Shown here: positions 61,766 through 64,000 of the stretch, piece after piece
Layout: every line of letters starts with the position of its first letter
How positions within the stretch are numbered: position 1 is the stretch's first letter
NCBI RefSeq assembly: GCF_000813745.1
Contig: NZ_JWLC01000017.1
Location: forward strand, 52,889 to 116,888
DNA length: 64,000 bases
Source: Leisingera sp. ANG-M1
GTDB taxonomy: Bacteria > Pseudomonadota > Alphaproteobacteria > Rhodobacterales > Rhodobacteraceae
Direction of reading: 5' to 3'
Translations under genes and position numbers: made by a program
Notes under the pieces: model-generated
The model's database searches: none
The model's input: the letters and a program-made list of their open reading frames with translations, nothing else
What the model was told of the DNA's origin: nothing

Positions 61766-62890
61766 ATGACTGTAAAGACGAATGTTTCGCGCCGCACGCT
61801 GCTGAAGAGCGCAGGGGCTGCAGCACTGGCTGCACCGCTGTACAGCAAGAGCGCGCTGGCCTCGTCGGGCGAAATCAACATCCTGATGTGGTCGGACTAC
61901 CTGCCGCCGGAGTTTATTTCGGGCTTTGAAGCCAAGACCGGCATCAAGGTGAACTACACCGGCATCGGCTCGAACGAGGAAATCATCAACAAGATGAAGG
62001 CCACCAAGGGCCAGGGCTTCGACATCGTGTCCCCGACCAACAACCGCTCGCTGCAGTGGGGGCCGCTGGAGCTGCTGAAGCCGTTTGACATGAGCAAGGT
62101 CAACATCGACGCGGTGAACCCGGCGATGGCCAAGATCGGCACCGATGCTTGGAACTTTGAAGGTGCCGGCGTGCACTGGCTGCCGCATATCTGGGGCACC
62201 GAGGGCATCGCCTACCGCACCGACAAATGGCTGCCGGCCGGCGACGCGCCGTCCTACGGCGATGTCTGGTCGGAAGAAAATGCCGGCAAGACCATGGGCC
62301 GGGCGCATTCGATGATGCTGGGCGCGGGCCTCTACATGGAAGCCTCGGGCGAGATGGAGCCGGGCTCGATCTGGGCCGCCTATGACGACGAGGAAACCAT
62401 GCGCAAAGTCTGGGGCCAGGTCACCGACTGGTGCGTGGCGCGCAAGAACCGGATCAAGCTGATCTGGAACGATGCTGACACCCAGAAGAACGGCCTGCTG
62501 AACGAAGGCGTGGTGGTTGGCCAGACTTGGGACGGCCCGCCGCTGGCGCTGAAATCCGCAGGCGAGCCGGTGCACTACCAGGCGCCGGTCGAGGGCGCGA
62601 TGGCCTGGGTCGACGGCATCTCGATGCCGGTGGGCGCGCAGAATGAAGAGCAGGTTTATGCCTTCATCTCTTATGCTTACGAGCAGGAGCCCGCAGGCAA
62701 GGCGATTGACAGCCACGGCTACAACTCGCCGGTGCTGGGCGCCGACGGCTTCTCGGGCGATGTCTACAAGAAGAACTTTGCCGAAGCCTATCCGGGCAGC
62801 TCGCTGGCCAACCTGAACCCCTGGCCGGCCGAGGCGCCCTGGTACGCCGACGTGCGCACCGAGTTCGTCAACAAGTTCAAGAGCGCCTAA
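61766..62890 (+). CDS. Spermidine/putrescine-type ABC transporter binding protein (PotD-like, Tat-exported)
   Basis: This 374-residue SBP_bac_8/PotD-family protein has a twin-arginine signal (SRRTLLKSAGAAALAAP). The mature protein begins SSGEINILMWSDYLPPEF and contains FEAKTGIKVNYTGIGSNEE, both typical of polyamine-binding proteins. An acidic stretch and aromatic residues could bind an amine cation. The TAT route suggests folding before export. Related roseobacter systems carry polyamines or other organic amines; the ligand here is inferred. Confidence 0.88.
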   Translation: MTVKTNVSRRTLLKSAGAAALAAPLYSKSALASSGEINILMWSDYLPPEFISGFEAKTGIKVNYTGIGSNEEIINKMKATKGQGFDIVSPTNNRSLQWGPLELLKPFDMSKVNIDAVNPAMAKIGTDAWNFEGAGVHWLPHIWGTEGIAYRTDKWLPAGDAPSYGDVWSEENAGKTMGRAHSMMLGAGLYMEASGEMEPGSIWAAYDDEETMRKVWGQVTDWCVARKNRIKLIWNDADTQKNGLLNEGVVVGQTWDGPPLALKSAGEPVHYQAPVEGAMAWVDGISMPVGAQNEEQVYAFISYAYEQEPAGKAIDSHGYNSPVLGADGFSGDVYKKNFAEAYPGSSLANLNPWPAEAPWYADVRTEFVNKFKSA

Positions 62891-62909
62891 GCAAGAGCGT
62901 TTGAACGAA

Positions 62910-62939
62910 CTGGCCCCCGGGACCATCCCCGGGGGCCAG
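62910..62939 (+). terminator. GC-rich hairpin between binding protein and ATPase genes
   Basis: CTGGCCCCCGGG (62910-62921) and CCCGGGGGCCAG (62928-62939) form a perfect 12-base stem with a 6-base loop just after the binding-protein stop. No T-run follows, so it more likely stabilises the upstream mRNA end or attenuates than fully terminates. Confidence 0.65.
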
Positions 62940-63043
62940 CCGCGTATCTGCGGCGCAATCTTTTAAGGACAGAAACAGGAAACAGGTCTTGCGGGGCCGG
63001 CATGCGGCGCCGGAGGGGGATCTGTGCCTTGGGGAGAAACGAA

Positions 63044-64000
63044 ATGAGTGCAGGTGTCGGGGTTGATCTCGAGAATCTGTGGATCCGGTTTGGCGATTTT
63101 GTTGCCGTTCGGGATGCCAATGTGAACATCAACGGGGGGGATTTCTTCTCCTTCCTGGGGCCGTCGGGCTGCGGCAAGACCACCATCCTGCGCGCGGTCT
63201 CCGGCTTTCTGGATCCGAGCGACGGCCGGGTGCTGATCGGCGGCAACGACATGAAAGGCATCGGGCCCAACAAGCGCCCGACGGCGCTGATCTTCCAGAA
63301 CCTGGCGCTGTTTCCGCTGATGAAGATCTGGGAAAACATCACCTTTTCGATGGAGATCAAAGGCGCCTCGGCCAAGGAACGCAGGAAGCGCGCCGATGAG
63401 CTGCTGGACATGATCGCGCTGCCCGGCCAGGGCGACAAGCTGCCCTCCGAGCTGTCGGGCGGCCAGCGCCAGCGGGTGGCGATTGCGCGGGCGCTCTGCG
63501 CCGAGCCGGATGTGCTGCTCTTGGATGAGCCGCTGTCGGCGCTCGATCTGAAGCTGCGCCAGCATATGCGCACCGAGCTGCGCGAAATCCAGCAGCGGGT
63601 CGGCATCACCTTCATCTACATCACCCACGACCAGGGCGAGGCGCTGACCATGTCCGACAACATCGCGGTGATGAAGGCGGGCGTGATTGACCAGATCGCC
63701 GACGGCAAGACCATCTACAACGACCCCTCCACCGCCTTTGCCGCGTCTTTTGTCGGCGAAAACAACGTCTTCCGCGGCAAGGTCAAACGCATCATGGGCA
63801 ATGAGGCGCTGATTGCGACCAACCGCTCCGGCGAGCTGGTGGCGCGGATCTCCACCGCCAACCAGGGCCGGATGAAAGAGGGCGACGAGGCGATGATGTT
63901 CATCCGCCCCGAAGCCTTTGCGCTGGCGCCGCAGGGCGCGGCGGGCGACCATTTCGTGACGGCCAAGGTCAACCACGAGGAGTTCGAGGGCAATGTCTTC
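63044..64000 (+). CDS. Spermidine/putrescine-type ABC ATPase (PotA-like), cut by the window edge
   Basis: The frame opens at the ATG at 63044 (GGGGAG upstream) and is still open at base 64000, showing 319 residues. Walker A GPSGCGKTT, Q-loop LIFQNLALFP, signature ELSGGQRQR, Walker B VLLLDEPLSALD and switch His in YITHDQGEAL are present. After about residue 240 it enters the TOBE-type C-terminal domain of PotA/UgpC ATPases. It follows the PotD-like gene by 153 bases and the hairpin at 62910, and permease genes are expected beyond the window. Confidence 0.9.
   Translation, partial: MSAGVGVDLENLWIRFGDFVAVRDANVNINGGDFFSFLGPSGCGKTTILRAVSGFLDPSDGRVLIGGNDMKGIGPNKRPTALIFQNLALFPLMKIWENITFSMEIKGASAKERRKRADELLDMIALPGQGDKLPSELSGGQRQRVAIARALCAEPDVLLLDEPLSALDLKLRQHMRTELREIQQRVGITFIYITHDQGEALTMSDNIAVMKAGVIDQIADGKTIYNDPSTAFAASFVGENNVFRGKVKRIMGNEALIATNRSGELVARISTANQGRMKEGDEAMMFIRPEAFALAPQGAAGDHFVTAKVNHEEFEGNVF

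Overview
The window is GC-rich, densely coded and reads as the chromosome of a marine alphaproteobacterium of the family Rhodobacteraceae, most likely the Roseobacter group (Leisingera/Phaeobacter/Ruegeria-like). The evidence is the rpsA / ihfB / lapA / trpF / trpB gene order, the family-restricted small proteins (DUF6525, DUF2237), and the heavy load of transport and catabolism genes for methylated amines, betaines and sulfonates. The taxonomic call is inference from gene content. No transposase, integrase, phage gene or CRISPR array was found.

Positions 1-5,600 hold a partial membrane protein, a type I sulfatase with a divergent LysR regulator, and a COG0523 zinc-chaperone GTPase (ZigA type) with a perfect Zur-like palindrome directly in front of it. 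Positions 5,600-23,925 are mostly housekeeping: rpsA, ihfB, trpF, trpB, ychF, trpA, an L-lactate dehydrogenase-like flavoenzyme, rplY, pth and a nucleoside hydrolase. Between rpsA and ihfB sits an islet with a stand-alone CobT-type VWA protein, a lysine-rich coiled-coil protein with a Gly/Ala-rich hydrophobic hairpin, and a LysE exporter. Next come an RTX calcium-binding protein (24,068-25,330) and tRNA-Ser(GCT).

Positions 26,016-38,498 form the first catabolic block. A minus-strand operon tetR - aminotransferase - ThDP decarboxylase - ddaH, with 4-base overlaps between its first three genes, resembles the arginine transaminase pathway (AruH/AruI) combined with dimethylargininase. It is divergent from a four-gene polar amino acid/opine ABC importer. 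The importer converges on a LysR - MttB-family methyltransferase - dimethylglycine-dehydrogenase/GcvT set.

Positions 38,607-46,845 carry a complete nitrous oxide reductase operon: a Cys-rich protein, then nosR Z D F Y L, with an FNR/Nnr-type site in front. Positions 46,886-52,667 hold an HpsN-like dehydrogenase, a LysR regulator and a TauABC-like sulfonate importer whose permease carries an extra periplasmic domain.

Positions 52,774-64,000 are the second methylated-amine block: a second dimethylglycine-dehydrogenase/GcvT flavoprotein divergent from a second MttB-family protein, a LysR paralogous to the one at 48,326, a ProXWV glycine-betaine-type importer, and the start of a spermidine/putrescine-type importer (binding protein and truncated ATPase).

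The most interesting theme is the repeated pairing of a non-pyrrolysine MttB homologue with an FAD/GcvT demethylase, each next to a LysR regulator and ABC importers, with no corrinoid protein gene visible. I infer a modular route for stepwise demethylation of quaternary amines feeding C1 units to tetrahydrofolate; the substrates are unknown.
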